Source: Loktanella sp. SALINAS62 (GTDB lineage: Bacteria; Pseudomonadota; Alphaproteobacteria; Rhodobacterales; Rhodobacteraceae). Taken from it: DNA of 64,000 nt. Positions 41,603-50,830 of the stretch are shown here, one piece after another. The stretch spans positions 48,157 to 112,156 of the forward strand of contig NZ_JAAFZU010000001.1 in the NCBI RefSeq assembly GCF_018263905.1, written 5' to 3'. The notes under the pieces are model-generated. The model made no database searches, was not told the DNA's origin, and worked only from the letters and a program-made list of their open reading frames with translations. A program made the position numbers and the translations under genes. How positions within the stretch are numbered: the first letter of the stretch is position 1; the number at the start of each line of letters is the position of its first letter.

Positions 41603-43846
41603 ATGCCGGACCGGGTTGAATCAGAAAGCCGCAAGTTGCTTGAACGGCTCCGTCTTGCGCTCGCCGAAGGTGGCGAGGGGCAGGAACGGTTGGACAATAT
41701 CGTCGAACTGATCGCGACATCCATGCAGACCGAAGTCTGCTCTATCTACCTGTTCCGCGATAATGAAACGCTGGAATTGTGCGCCACGCAGGGTCTGGCG
41801 ATGGAATCCGTTCACAAGACACGGTTGCGACTGGGCGAAGGTCTGGTTGGCCGGGTCGCGCGCACCCGCCGCGTCATTAACGCCGCCGACGCGCCCAGCG
41901 CACGCGGTTTCCGTTACATGCCGGAAACAGGCGAAGAGCGTTATTCGTCTTTCTGCGGCGTACCGATCCAACGACTGGGCGACGCACTGGGGGTTCTGGT
42001 CGTCCAGTCCAAAGATGCACGCGAATTCACTGCAGACGAAGTTTACGCGCTGGAAGTCGTCGCCATGGTGCTGGCTGAAATGACGGAACTGGGCGCCTTC
42101 GTCGGTGAAGGTGCCGCATTATCCGCCCGGCACCAGAATCCCGTGCTGTTTCGTGGCACCGTGGCACAGGAAGGCGCCGCCGAAGGCAACGTATTCCTGC
42201 ACGAAGCCCGTGTGGTCGTAACCAACCCGATTTCCGACGATCCCGATCTTGAATTGGTGCGCCTGCGCGACGCGGTCGAAGAATTGCGGTCGTCGGTCGA
42301 CGCGCTGTTGTCGGGCAGCCGGCAGATGACGACGGACCAACTGGAAATATTCGAAGCCTACCGTATGTTTGCCAATTCGCGCAGTTGGATGCGCCGGATG
42401 GAAGCGGACATCGTCAACGGTCTGACCGCCGAAGCTGCGGTCGAAAAAGAACAATCCTTGGCCCGCACCCGGCTTAATCAGGCGGGCGACGCCTATATGC
42501 GCGAACGGCTGAACGATCTTGATGATCTGTCCAACCGACTGCTGCGCATCCTGACAGGTCAGGGCAAGGATACCGGCGTCGATATGCCGGACAATCCGAT
42601 CCTGATTGCTCGTAACATCGGCCCCGGCGAATTGCTGGACTACGGCAAAAAACTGCGCGGTATCGTGCTGGAAGAAGGGTCCGTCGGCAGTCATGCGACC
42701 GTCGTGGCCCGTGCATGGGCCATCCCGCTGATCATCAACGCCAAGGGCATCACCACAGAGGCATTGAACGGTGACCCCATCCTTGTCGATGGCGATCATG
42801 GCATCGCGCATCTGCGCCCGGACGAAGCGGTGCACAGTGCGTTCCGCGACAAGCTTGCGATGCAGACACGGGCGCAGGAACGCTATGCCTCGATCCGGGA
42901 TGAACCGGCGTTGACGAAATGTGGCACCGAACTCAGCCTATTTATGAACGCGGGGCTTCTGGCCGATTTGCCGTCGCTCGAAGGGTCGGGCGCAAAAGGT
43001 GTCGGGCTATTCCGGACCGAGTTGCAATTTCTGATCCGCACCCAAATGCCGAAACGACAGGAACTTTCGGCGCTTTATGCGCGTGTGATCAATGCGGCAG
43101 GCGGCAAGCCGGTGGCATTTCGCACGCTGGATATCGGGTCGGACAAGGTCCTGCCCTATATGAAGCCGAACGACGAACCAAACCCGGCGATGGGCTGGCG
43201 CGCGATCCGCGTCGGGCTGGACAAGCCGGGCATCCTGCGGATGCAACTGCAGGCATTGGTGCGGGCCGCAAACGGCGGGCCGCTGACGGTCATGTTCCCG
43301 TTCGTGACGCTGTTGTCCGAATATCGGGATGCCAAGGCCGAACTGGACAAGGTGCTGGCACGCGAAAAACGGCTGGGCAATCCACTGCCCACGCCACTGC
43401 ACGTGGGCGCGATGCTGGAAACACCATCACTCGCGTTCGCCCCCGATGCCTTTTTCAAAGAGGTCGATTTCATTTCCGTCGGTGGCAACGATCTGAAGCA
43501 ATTTTTCTACGCAGCAGATCGCGAAAACGAACGCGTCCGTAAACGGTATGACACGCTAAGCCACAGTTTCCTGACGTTCCTCAAGATGGTGATCAAACGC
43601 TGTGACGACGCAGGCACGCATCTGTCGTTCTGCGGAGAGGATGCTGGCCGTCCATTGGAAGCGGTCTGTTTTGCAGCCTGCGGATTCCGGTCCCTGTCGA
43701 TGCGCCCGGCGTCCGTCGGTCCGGTCAAGCACCTGCTGCGCAAGGTTGACCTGAACGACGTCCGGGCCGTGATGGACGCCGCATGGGAACGCGGTGATCT
43801 GTCGGTGCGCGACGCGGTCAGCACCTATCTAAAATCCTGCGTCTAG
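41603..43846 (+). CDS. ptsP: Phosphoenolpyruvate--protein phosphotransferase, nitrogen PTS enzyme I
   Basis: A 747-residue EI-Ntr that starts the regulatory phosphorelay to NPr and EIIA-Ntr. The N-terminal GAF domain (about 20-165; 'SMQTEVCSIYLFRDNETLEL') is followed by the enzyme I helical domain. The phosphohistidine domain has His364 in 'GSVGSHATVVARAWAIPLI', and the PEP-binding barrel has 'GVGLFRTELQFLIR', 'FRTLDIGSDKVLPY' and 'LSFCGEDAGRP'. The ATG at 41603 follows GGGGACG; a TTG at 41588 is less likely. Its tail overlaps the converging EcsC-type gene by four bases. Confidence 0.95.
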   Translation: MPDRVESESRKLLERLRLALAEGGEGQERLDNIVELIATSMQTEVCSIYLFRDNETLELCATQGLAMESVHKTRLRLGEGLVGRVARTRRVINAADAPSARGFRYMPETGEERYSSFCGVPIQRLGDALGVLVVQSKDAREFTADEVYALEVVAMVLAEMTELGAFVGEGAALSARHQNPVLFRGTVAQEGAAEGNVFLHEARVVVTNPISDDPDLELVRLRDAVEELRSSVDALLSGSRQMTTDQLEIFEAYRMFANSRSWMRRMEADIVNGLTAEAAVEKEQSLARTRLNQAGDAYMRERLNDLDDLSNRLLRILTGQGKDTGVDMPDNPILIARNIGPGELLDYGKKLRGIVLEEGSVGSHATVVARAWAIPLIINAKGITTEALNGDPILVDGDHGIAHLRPDEAVHSAFRDKLAMQTRAQERYASIRDEPALTKCGTELSLFMNAGLLADLPSLEGSGAKGVGLFRTELQFLIRTQMPKRQELSALYARVINAAGGKPVAFRTLDIGSDKVLPYMKPNDEPNPAMGWRAIRVGLDKPGILRMQLQALVRAANGGPLTVMFPFVTLLSEYRDAKAELDKVLAREKRLGNPLPTPLHVGAMLETPSLAFAPDAFFKEVDFISVGGNDLKQFFYAADRENERVRKRYDTLSHSFLTFLKMVIKRCDDAGTHLSFCGEDAGRPLEAVCFAACGFRSLSMRPASVGPVKHLLRKVDLNDVRAVMDAAWERGDLSVRDAVSTYLKSCV

Positions 43847-44631
43847 GCGGTGCGGGCCGGAGGCCGCGCACCGCTCAGCGTAGCGTGAAACAGGTTCAGT
43901 ACCGCGTCTTCGCCATTCTGCCGCGCCATCTGGCGCAGACCGAAATGCACATGCGCCATTTCCACGAAATACTGTGTAAACGCATAGTTGGTCCCTGCCC
44001 CAGCCGCTGCCCCGATAATCGGGACCGCCTGCATCGCCAGTTTTTGGGTCAGCACGGTCGCGAATCGTGGGGCAACCCGCGATAACAGGCTATGCACGGC
44101 CGCCCCCGTGATCCCAAGCCGTGCGCCGATGAATGCGGTATCGATGCTTTCGCCATCGGTACTGCCTGCGCCGAACACGGCTAGACAGTCCTTGCGGGTT
44201 TGCAGGCTGGTGGGGTCTTCGCCGTATTGGACAGCGACGCCCTGTACCGCACGAAAGATCATCGTTGTGGCGACGGGCAATTCTGCAAGCGCTGTCGGCA
44301 AGCCACCAAAGCCACCGATGGCGCCTGACACTGTCGCCATCGCCTTGTGCGCGGCATCCGATTGGATCGCCTGACCGGCGACCCCTTCACGGGACCGGGC
44401 TGCCAGATCGAAACTACGCTCCAGCGCTGCACGCACCGCCATGTCGATCTGACCCCGCGCACCCTTTGGCAGTAGTTTGAGCGTGTCATCGACCTGAGAG
44501 CCCACAAAATTGATTGCCCGCATCAGCAATCCGTTCGCGCGTTTCTGCCGCAGGGCCAGCGCGCGGATGCGGTCCTCTGCCTCTGTTGTCAGGGGTGCGA
44601 TGTCGTCTTTGGGCGGTTGTGTTGCGGTCAT
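43843..44631 (-). CDS. EcsC family protein
   Basis: A 262-residue protein of the EcsC family, named for the third gene of a Bacillus ABC transporter operon, function unknown. Recognisable parts are 'GQIDMAVRAALERSFDLAAR', 'GGFGGLPTALAELPVATTMI', 'RAVQGVAVQYGEDPTSLQTR' and 'AVPIIGAAAGAGTNYAFTQY', the last a glycine/alanine-rich amphipathic region that probably contacts membrane. No ABC transporter is adjacent. Confidence 0.87.
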   Translation of the reverse strand: MTATQPPKDDIAPLTTEAEDRIRALALRQKRANGLLMRAINFVGSQVDDTLKLLPKGARGQIDMAVRAALERSFDLAARSREGVAGQAIQSDAAHKAMATVSGAIGGFGGLPTALAELPVATTMIFRAVQGVAVQYGEDPTSLQTRKDCLAVFGAGSTDGESIDTAFIGARLGITGAAVHSLLSRVAPRFATVLTQKLAMQAVPIIGAAAGAGTNYAFTQYFVEMAHVHFGLRQMARQNGEDAVLNLFHATLSGARPPARTA

Positions 44632-44672
44632 GTCAGCCTCCGGCGGTCAGGGCAAAGATATGTCGCGCGTTG

Positions 44673-45170
44673 CTATTTGCAATCGGTGGCGGGGGTCACA
44701 TCACCGGTGACGTCATCCCACCCCCCCTTACGTAGTGCGATGCCCAGCACGCGGTCGGGATTGGTTGGCGGCGGCATCACGACATCGGACAGGGGCTGAA
44801 AACCAAAGCGGCTGTAATACGGCGCGTCACCCACCAGCAACATGCGCGGATGTCCCGCCTTGGCCGCGATTTCCAGACACCGCCAGATCAGAAGCGCCGC
44901 AATTCCTTCGCCCTGGTGGGTCGGGTGGACCGCGACAGGACCAAGCAATAGCGCAGGCTGTGCCCCGACGCAGACCGGCCAGTTGCGGATCGCACCCGCC
45001 ACCTGGCCGTATGCATCGCGCGCAACAAGGCACAGCCGCTGCACGGGATCGACACCCTCGCGCAGCCGATAGGATGACAGCGCCGTGCGACCGGGGGCGA
45101 AGCACAGATCATAAAGCGCCTCGACTTCCCAATAGTCGTCGGGCCGCTCATGTGCGGTGGTGATATCCAT
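44673..45170 (-). CDS. GNAT-family N-acetyltransferase
   Basis: A 165-residue single-domain acetyltransferase. The acetyl-CoA motif is 'LGPVAVHPTHQGEGIAALLI' (R/Q-x-x-G-x-G/A variant) followed by 'LVGDAPYYSRFGFQPL', which matches the YhbS-type subfamily. The start is the ATG at 45170 ('MDITTAHERPDDYWE'); the frame extends upstream only into the shared control region. The target is unknown. It is divergent from the flavin reductase gene 75 bases away. Confidence 0.87.
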   Translation of the reverse strand: MDITTAHERPDDYWEVEALYDLCFAPGRTALSSYRLREGVDPVQRLCLVARDAYGQVAGAIRNWPVCVGAQPALLLGPVAVHPTHQGEGIAALLIWRCLEIAAKAGHPRMLLVGDAPYYSRFGFQPLSDVVMPPPTNPDRVLGIALRKGGWDDVTGDVTPATDCK

Positions 45171-45245
45171 GCTGTTCGTCTTCTGCTCTGGCCATGCCTT
45201 GGGCATAGGGTAAACTTCCCCCGTCCCAGATGAAAGAGACCCACG

Positions 45246-45851
45246 ATGTTCTATCGCCCGAAAGACGGTCACGACCTGCCGCACAATCCATTCAACGCCC
45301 TGATCACACCGCGCCCCATCGGCTGGATTTCGACACGCGGGTTGGACGGCCGGGATAATCTGGCGCCCTATTCATTTTTCAACGCGGTCGCCTATACGCC
45401 GCCGCAGGTGATGTTTGCGTCGATCGGGGCCAAACCCGACCGTGACGGCACCAAGGATTCGCTGGCCAATATCCGCGACACCGGCGTTTTCGCCTGCAAC
45501 GTCGTGTCGTTTGCCCTGAAAGATCAGATGAACCACAGCTCCGGTGGATGGCGCGCTGATGTGGATGAATTCGAACTGACGGGCCTGGAAAAGGCGCAGT
45601 GCCGGACCATCGATTGCCCCTATGTCGCCGCAGCCCCGGCTGTGATGGAATGCGAATTGCGCCAGATCATCAAACTGGAAGGCCCGGCCAATTACGCCGT
45701 ATTCGGAGAGGTGACGGGGATTCATATGGATGATGCCTGCATCCGGAACGGACAATTCGATGTCACGACATTTCAGCCCGTCAGCCGCCTTGGCTACCGT
45801 GATTTCTCAGTCGTGAAAGAGGTGTTCGAAATGGGCCGCCCCGGCGAATGA
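45246..45851 (+). CDS. Flavin reductase-like FMN-binding protein
   Basis: A 201-residue protein of the flavin reductase-like (split-barrel FMN-binding) family. Motifs are 'NPFNALITPRPIGWISTRGL', 'NLAPYSFFNAVAYTPPQVMF' and 'DTGVFACNVVSFALKDQMNH'. Such proteins use FMN to reduce flavins or small substrates; the partner oxygenase, if any, is not next to it. It has normal length and a clean ATG start. Confidence 0.9.
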   Translation: MFYRPKDGHDLPHNPFNALITPRPIGWISTRGLDGRDNLAPYSFFNAVAYTPPQVMFASIGAKPDRDGTKDSLANIRDTGVFACNVVSFALKDQMNHSSGGWRADVDEFELTGLEKAQCRTIDCPYVAAAPAVMECELRQIIKLEGPANYAVFGEVTGIHMDDACIRNGQFDVTTFQPVSRLGYRDFSVVKEVFEMGRPGE

Positions 45852-45857
45852 TCCAGA

Positions 45858-45892
45858 CGCGTGTAGCGCGCTGCAAATGTGCGCTGCACGCG
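45858..45892 (+). terminator. Stem-loop after the flavin reductase gene
   Basis: CGCGTGTAGCGC pairs with GCGCTGCACGCG (12 pairs, one T-G) around an 11-base loop, six bases after the stop. No T-tract follows. Confidence 0.4.
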
Positions 45893-45986
45893 ACACGGGA
45901 CGATCAATGTTGCCGCGACCCGGCTAAATGGTTGCACGCCACGGGCGCACTGTTCACAACGGGATCGGTATGACGCAGGGGATCGG

Positions 45987-46865
45987 ATGCGTGGCAGGCT
46001 TGGCATTATCGGCGGATCGGGGCTTTACGATATTCCCGGTCTGACGGACGCGACATGGCAGGACGTCGCCAGCCCTTTTGGCGCGCCGTCTGATGCTGTT
46101 CTGACCGGTACGCTGAATGGTCAGCCGCTGGCGTTCCTGCCCCGTCACGGGCGCGGTCATGTGCATACGCCGACATCTGTGCCCTACCGCGCCAACATTG
46201 ACGCGCTGAAACGGCTGGGCTGCACCCATGTCGTCAGCCTGTCGGCCTGCGGATCGTTTCGTGATGACATGCCGCCCGGTGATTTCGTGGTGGTGGATCA
46301 GTTCATCGACCGGACATTTGCGCGGGATAAATCATTTTTCGGCCCCGGCTGCGTTGCCCATGTCAGTGTCGCGCATCCGACCTGCGATGCATTGTCCGCC
46401 GCATGTGTGGCCGCCGCACAATCACTGGGCATCAGCGTGCACGACGGCGGCACCTATCTGGCCATGGAAGGCCCGCAGTTTTCGACCCGCGCCGAAAGCA
46501 TCATGTATCGCGATGTCTGGGGCGCCGACGTCATTGGCATGACCAACATGCCAGAAGCGAAATTGGCCCGTGAAGCGGAACTGCATTATGCCTCTGTTGC
46601 GATGATCACCGATTTCGACAGCTGGCACCCCGATCATGGCGCGGTGGATGTGTCAGATGTCATCGCCACGTTGCAAGGCAACGGAACCAAGGCCCGCGAT
46701 CTGGTGGTGGCGCTTGCCGCTGCGTTACCATCCGGTTGCGGCACTGGCTGCGACACCGCCCTGACCCACGCCATTATGACAGCCAAAGACAAGCGCGACC
46801 CTGATCTCGTCAAGAAACTCGATGCGGTCGCTGGCCGCGTGCTGACCCCAAAGGACCACCCATGA
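45987..46865 (+). CDS. mtnP: S-methyl-5'-thioadenosine phosphorylase
   Basis: Splits methylthioadenosine to adenine and methylthioribose-1-phosphate. The 292-residue protein has '[15 protein letters not shown]', '[20 protein letters not shown]', 'DQFIDRTF', '[16 protein letters not shown]' and '[20 protein letters not shown]'. This pattern is diagnostic for the MTA phosphorylase branch of the purine phosphorylases. It starts at ATG 45987. It overlaps apt by four bases (ATGA), which ties release and reuse of adenine together. Confidence 0.94.
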   Translation: MRGRLGIIGGSGLYDIPGLTDATWQDVASPFGAPSDAVLTGTLNGQPLAFLPRHGRGHVHTPTSVPYRANIDALKRLGCTHVVSLSACGSFRDDMPPGDFVVVDQFIDRTFARDKSFFGPGCVAHVSVAHPTCDALSAACVAAAQSLGISVHDGGTYLAMEGPQFSTRAESIMYRDVWGADVIGMTNMPEAKLAREAELHYASVAMITDFDSWHPDHGAVDVSDVIATLQGNGTKARDLVVALAAALPSGCGTGCDTALTHAIMTAKDKRDPDLVKKLDAVAGRVLTPKDHP

Positions 46866-47392
46866 AAACCGTCGAAGATTACATCCGCACGATCCCCGAT
46901 TTCCCGCACGCGGGGATCATGTTCCGCGACGTGACAACGCTGTTTGCCGATCCGCGCGGATTCCGCATCGCAATTGACCAATTGCTGCATCCCTACGCAG
47001 GCATGGGGATCGACAAGGTGGTTGGCCTTGAAGCGCGCGGTTTTATTCTGGGCGGCGCCATCGCGCACCAACTGTCAAAAGGATTCGTGCCGATCCGCAA
47101 AAAGGGCAAGCTGCCGGCGCGGACAATCGAACAGGCATATACGCTGGAATACGGCGAGGCGGTCGTCGAAATTCACGACGACGCGTTGCAGCCGGGTGAA
47201 CGCGTATTGATCGTCGATGACCTGCTGGCAACGGGCGGCACGGCAGAAGCTGGGATCAAGCTGTGCGAAAAACTGGGGGCAGAGGTTGTCGGCTGCGCGT
47301 TCATCATCGACCTGCCCGACCTTGGTGGACGCAAAAAGCTGGAATCGTTGAACATGGACGTTCATGCGCTGTGTGCCTACGCCGGGGCCTAA
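46862..47392 (+). CDS. apt: Adenine phosphoribosyltransferase
   Basis: Converts adenine and PRPP to AMP. It has 176 residues, with the PRPP-binding motif '[17 protein letters not shown]' and Apt-specific '[20 protein letters not shown]' and '[10 protein letters not shown]'. Coupled to mtnP upstream, it recycles the adenine that enzyme releases. Confidence 0.96.
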   Translation: MKTVEDYIRTIPDFPHAGIMFRDVTTLFADPRGFRIAIDQLLHPYAGMGIDKVVGLEARGFILGGAIAHQLSKGFVPIRKKGKLPARTIEQAYTLEYGEAVVEIHDDALQPGERVLIVDDLLATGGTAEAGIKLCEKLGAEVVGCAFIIDLPDLGGRKKLESLNMDVHALCAYAGA

Positions 47393-47536
47393 GGCAAAGA
47401 TAACAGGTCGCCCACCCCCGCTGCGCTGACTTTGCCAGATCGGCCCGTTCGAGGCCCGCAGCGGGGTGGTTGCACCCACACGTGCAGCGGTTTTTACCGC
47501 TGGTTCATATATCGCGCGATTCGGATTAACGCCCGG

Positions 47537-48952
47537 TTAACGGCCACGCAGCACAGCACCCGGGTTCATGATGCCCTTTGGATCAAGCGCATCCTTGATC
47601 GCACGCATCATCGTCAGTTTCACGGGGTCGCCATAGAATTCCAGATCGTCGACCTTTAACCGCCCGATCCCGTGTTCCGCACTGACGGACCCGCCATGTG
47701 CATGGGCCAGATCATGGACTGCCTTCTTCACCGCCGGGCGTTCTGCCTCGTAATCGGCGCGGTTGCGACCTGCGGTTGGAAACACGTTGTAATGCAAATT
47801 GCCGTCACCCAGATGGCCAAAACAGTTGATCCGGAAATGGCCGATTTCGGCCAAAATCGGCCCACCCTGCGCGATAAAGTCCGGCACCGCACTGAGAGGT
47901 ACGGAAATATCGTGCGAACTGACCGACCCGATCCGACGGTTGGCTTCGGGGATGGATTCGCGGATGTGCCAGAATGCATCCCTGTCAGCCAGCGATTGCG
48001 CGATGATCCCATCGGTCACCAGCCCAAGACCATTCGCTTCGGCAAAAACGTCTTCCAACGCATCCTCTGGTGACAGCCCAGCAGGCAAACCGACATCAAT
48101 CAGCACCATCCAGTCGGGTATGTCCTGAAACGGCTGTTTGAACTCCGGTCCGACCTCTGACAGAAAATCCAGGCCCTGACGGTGAATGATTTCGAACGCT
48201 GATATGCCGTCGCCCAGACGGTCCTGCGTCAATGACAACAGATCTAGCGCAGCCTGCGGCGATTGCACGGCCAGCATTGCGGCCCCGATCCGCGCCGGTC
48301 GCGGGACCAGCCGCAGGGCGGCGGCGGTGATGATACCCAATGTGCCCTCTGCCCCGATGAACAGATCACGCAGGTCATATCCGGTATTGTCTTTGCGCAG
48401 GCGCGTCAGACCGTGCCAGATCGTCCCGTCGGGGCGGACCACCTCCAGACCCAGACATTGCGCGCGGGCGTTACCATAACGCAGCACGTTCACGCCGCCC
48501 GCGTTTGTGGACAACAGGCCACCAATCCGCGCCGACCCTTCGGATGCCAGCGACAGCGGGAACGACCGATCCATATCCAGCGCCGCCGCCTGCACATCGG
48601 CCAGAATGGCGCCGGCTTCGACGATCAACACGTTTTCAGACGGGAACCGGTCGCGGATCGCTGTCATCCGTTCCAGCGAAAGAACCAAGGGCGCGGCACC
48701 GTCGGTTCCCATCAGCTGGCCACCGACTAGCCCGGTACCGCCGCCATACGGCACCACGGCGATATTATGGGCATGACAATGGGCCAGAATGCGCGACACC
48801 TGTTCGGTCGTGGACGGGGCGACCACCACACCCGCACCCTGCCAACGGCCACGCGGCTCAGTCAGATAGCGGACGGTATCATCCCTGAACGTGCCGTCCG
48901 GTAGCGCCGCGCGCAGTTCTGCAAGCGTGTCGTCGTTGGCCGGTGTAAACAT
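47537..48952 (-). CDS. FAD-binding oxidoreductase, D-lactate/glycolate dehydrogenase (GlcD/DLD) family
   Basis: A 471-residue VAO-family flavoenzyme. FAD-binding motifs are 'VVPYGGGTGLVGGQL', 'EGSARIGGLLSTNAGGVNVL' and 'GLEVVRPDGTIWHGL'. The C-terminal substrate domain has 'INCFGHLGDGNLHYN' and 'HGGSVSAEHGIGRLK', conserved in D-2-hydroxyacid dehydrogenases. D-lactate, D-2-hydroxyglutarate or glycolate are all possible substrates. No GlcE/GlcF partners are nearby, which favours a single-subunit enzyme. Confidence 0.9.
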   Translation of the reverse strand: MFTPANDDTLAELRAALPDGTFRDDTVRYLTEPRGRWQGAGVVVAPSTTEQVSRILAHCHAHNIAVVPYGGGTGLVGGQLMGTDGAAPLVLSLERMTAIRDRFPSENVLIVEAGAILADVQAAALDMDRSFPLSLASEGSARIGGLLSTNAGGVNVLRYGNARAQCLGLEVVRPDGTIWHGLTRLRKDNTGYDLRDLFIGAEGTLGIITAAALRLVPRPARIGAAMLAVQSPQAALDLLSLTQDRLGDGISAFEIIHRQGLDFLSEVGPEFKQPFQDIPDWMVLIDVGLPAGLSPEDALEDVFAEANGLGLVTDGIIAQSLADRDAFWHIRESIPEANRRIGSVSSHDISVPLSAVPDFIAQGGPILAEIGHFRINCFGHLGDGNLHYNVFPTAGRNRADYEAERPAVKKAVHDLAHAHGGSVSAEHGIGRLKVDDLEFYGDPVKLTMMRAIKDALDPKGIMNPGAVLRGR

Positions 48953-48983
48953 TCAAGTGTCCCTTTGCCTGATGACGCCAGCT

Positions 48984-49565
48984 TTATCCGGCGTCCGTTC
49001 TGCCACGGCGATCATGGCGCAGGTTGGCGTAAAGCACATGATTGCGCCACCGCCCGTCAATTTGCAGATAGCTTTGCGCCACCCCTTCGTATTTGTAGCC
49101 CGTCTGTTCCAAAAGACGACGCGACGCAGTGTTCTCTGGCAGGCAGCCCGCCTCTATCCGGCTGAGATCAAGCTTTGTGAATGCGTAGTGGACGACGGCC
49201 TGTATCGCTTCGCGCATATAGCCTTGGCGGGCAAAGGGTGCACCGATCCAGTAGCCCGTTGTGCCCGCCTGTGCAGGCCCACGGCGGATATTGTCCAGCG
49301 TGATCGCCCCCAGCAGCGCGCTGTCGTCGCGGCGCACCAGAAACAACGGCAGCGCCGTGCCTTGGGTAATTGAACGCTGCGACCAATAGACCCGGTTGGT
49401 AAAACTTTTCCGGCTAAAGTGATCTGACGCCCAGGTTGGTTCCCACTTTTGCAGGAAATCGGCACTGTCACGCCGCAGTGCCGCCCAAGCCCTGAAATCG
49501 GCATGAATCGGTGCGCGTAATGTCAGGCGATCAGTATCCAGCCGAACCTTACGCGCCCGCAACAT
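48984..49565 (-). CDS. RimJ/RimL-type GNAT N-acetyltransferase
   Basis: A 193-residue acetyltransferase with 'LDTDRLTLRAPIHADFRAW', 'GAITLDNIRRG', acetyl-CoA region 'GYWIGAPFARQGYMREAIQA' and 'RIEAGCLPENTASRRLLEQT'. This is the pattern of ribosomal-protein N-terminal acetyltransferases, though substrates vary widely. The ATG at 49565 is used; a TTG at 49571 overlaps the preceding peptidase stop. It is the last gene of the thrC-M16 block. Confidence 0.9.
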   Translation of the reverse strand: MLRARKVRLDTDRLTLRAPIHADFRAWAALRRDSADFLQKWEPTWASDHFSRKSFTNRVYWSQRSITQGTALPLFLVRRDDSALLGAITLDNIRRGPAQAGTTGYWIGAPFARQGYMREAIQAVVHYAFTKLDLSRIEAGCLPENTASRRLLEQTGYKYEGVAQSYLQIDGRWRNHVLYANLRHDRRGRTDAG

Positions 49566-49567
49566 CG

Positions 49568-50830
49568 TCAAGCCGCGATTTGCGCACGCAGCGCATCAAG
49601 ACCCGGTGCCTTGTCTGCGGGACCATATAATGTCAGCGCGGTTCCAGCCCGCAACGTCCGTTCCGCAAATTTACGAACGTCGCCCGTCGTCACAGCATCG
49701 ATCCGTTCGATGGTTTCCGACAGCGGCGGGATGCGGTCCCAGATCGCCAGCAAGCGGGCCAGACGTTCGGTGCGGTTCGACGGGCTTTCCAGTCCCATCA
49801 ACAGCCCGGCTTTCATCTGCGCGCGCGCACGGGCGATTTCGGCGGCTGACATATCATCGACAGCGCGCTTCATTTCGTCGATCGTGACGGTTGCAAGCTG
49901 GCCAATTTCAGCGGCACTGGTGCCTGCATAGATCGTGGTCATGCCGGTGTCTTCGTATGCGCCCGCTTGCGCAAAGATCGTATAGCAAAGGCCACGCTTT
50001 TCGCGGATTTCCTGAAACAACCGTGATGACATGCCACCACCCATCGCCGTGGCATAAATCTGCGCGGTATAGATATCGGGGTCGCGATAATCCGGACCTT
50101 CGAACGCCAGTGCGAAATGGACCTGTTCCAGCGCCTTGTTTTCACGACGCTCGCCGCTGGCAAAGCGGGCCGGTTCGATCAGGCCCGCACGCGGCGCCGA
50201 CGGCAGATGCCCGAAGAGGCGTTCTGCCTCTGCGACCAGCGCATCGTGATCCACAGCCCCTGCCGCAGCAAGGATCATCTGGTTCGGGCCATAATGCTGG
50301 CCGACAAATCCGGTCAGATCATCGCGGGTAAAACTGGCAACGCGTTCCTCTGGGCCAAGGATCGTGCGCCCCAGTGCCTGCCCGGGATAAGCCGTTTCCT
50401 GCAACCAGTCAAAAATGATGTCATCGGGTGTATCCAATGCCTGCCCGATTTCCTGCAGGATCACACCGCGTTCAACCTCGATTTCGCGGTCTTCGAACAG
50501 CGGGTTCAGCAGGATGTCGGAAATCACGTCCAGCCCCAGCCCGACGTCCGCTTCCAGCACGCGGGCGTAATAGGCCGTCGCTTCGCGGCTGGTATAGGCA
50601 TTGATATAGCCACCAACGTCTTCGATGGATTCCGCGATTTCCAGACTTGTCCGACGCTTGGTGCCTTTGAACGCCATATGTTCCAAAAAGTGCGCGATGC
50701 CGTTCTGGGACGCCGTTTCATGCCGCCCGCCCGCATTCACCCAGATCCCGACAGACGCAGAGGCCAGCCCCGGCATGTGTTCGGTCACAATGCGAAAACC
50801 GTTGGACAGCGTGTGCAGTTCGATGGTCAA
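49568..50830 (-). CDS. M16-family zinc peptidase (processing-peptidase-like)
   Basis: A 420-residue protein with the inverted zinc motif H-x-x-E-H in 'IAHFLEHMAFKGTKRR' (residues 47-52) and the distal Glu in 'EVERGVILQEIGQALD', so it is the catalytically competent partner. It resembles the mitochondrial processing peptidase beta subunit and bacterial PqqL/YmxG-type enzymes. It starts at a TTG that shares bases with the thrC stop, so it is coupled to thrC; thrC-M16 linkage is common in alphaproteobacteria. Confidence 0.93.
   Translation of the reverse strand: MTIELHTLSNGFRIVTEHMPGLASASVGIWVNAGGRHETASQNGIAHFLEHMAFKGTKRRTSLEIAESIEDVGGYINAYTSREATAYYARVLEADVGLGLDVISDILLNPLFEDREIEVERGVILQEIGQALDTPDDIIFDWLQETAYPGQALGRTILGPEERVASFTRDDLTGFVGQHYGPNQMILAAAGAVDHDALVAEAERLFGHLPSAPRAGLIEPARFASGERRENKALEQVHFALAFEGPDYRDPDIYTAQIYATAMGGGMSSRLFQEIREKRGLCYTIFAQAGAYEDTGMTTIYAGTSAAEIGQLATVTIDEMKRAVDDMSAAEIARARAQMKAGLLMGLESPSNRTERLARLLAIWDRIPPLSETIERIDAVTTGDVRKFAERTLRAGTALTLYGPADKAPGLDALRAQIAA

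Noticed and set aside
47411..47502. Inverted repeats between apt and the FAD oxidase gene
   Set aside because: CCACCCCCGCTGCG/CGCAGCGGGGTGG has a bulge and a loop of over 30 bases, and CAGCGG-TTTTTA-CCGCTG is short with no T-tract after it; too weak to call a terminator although the genes converge.
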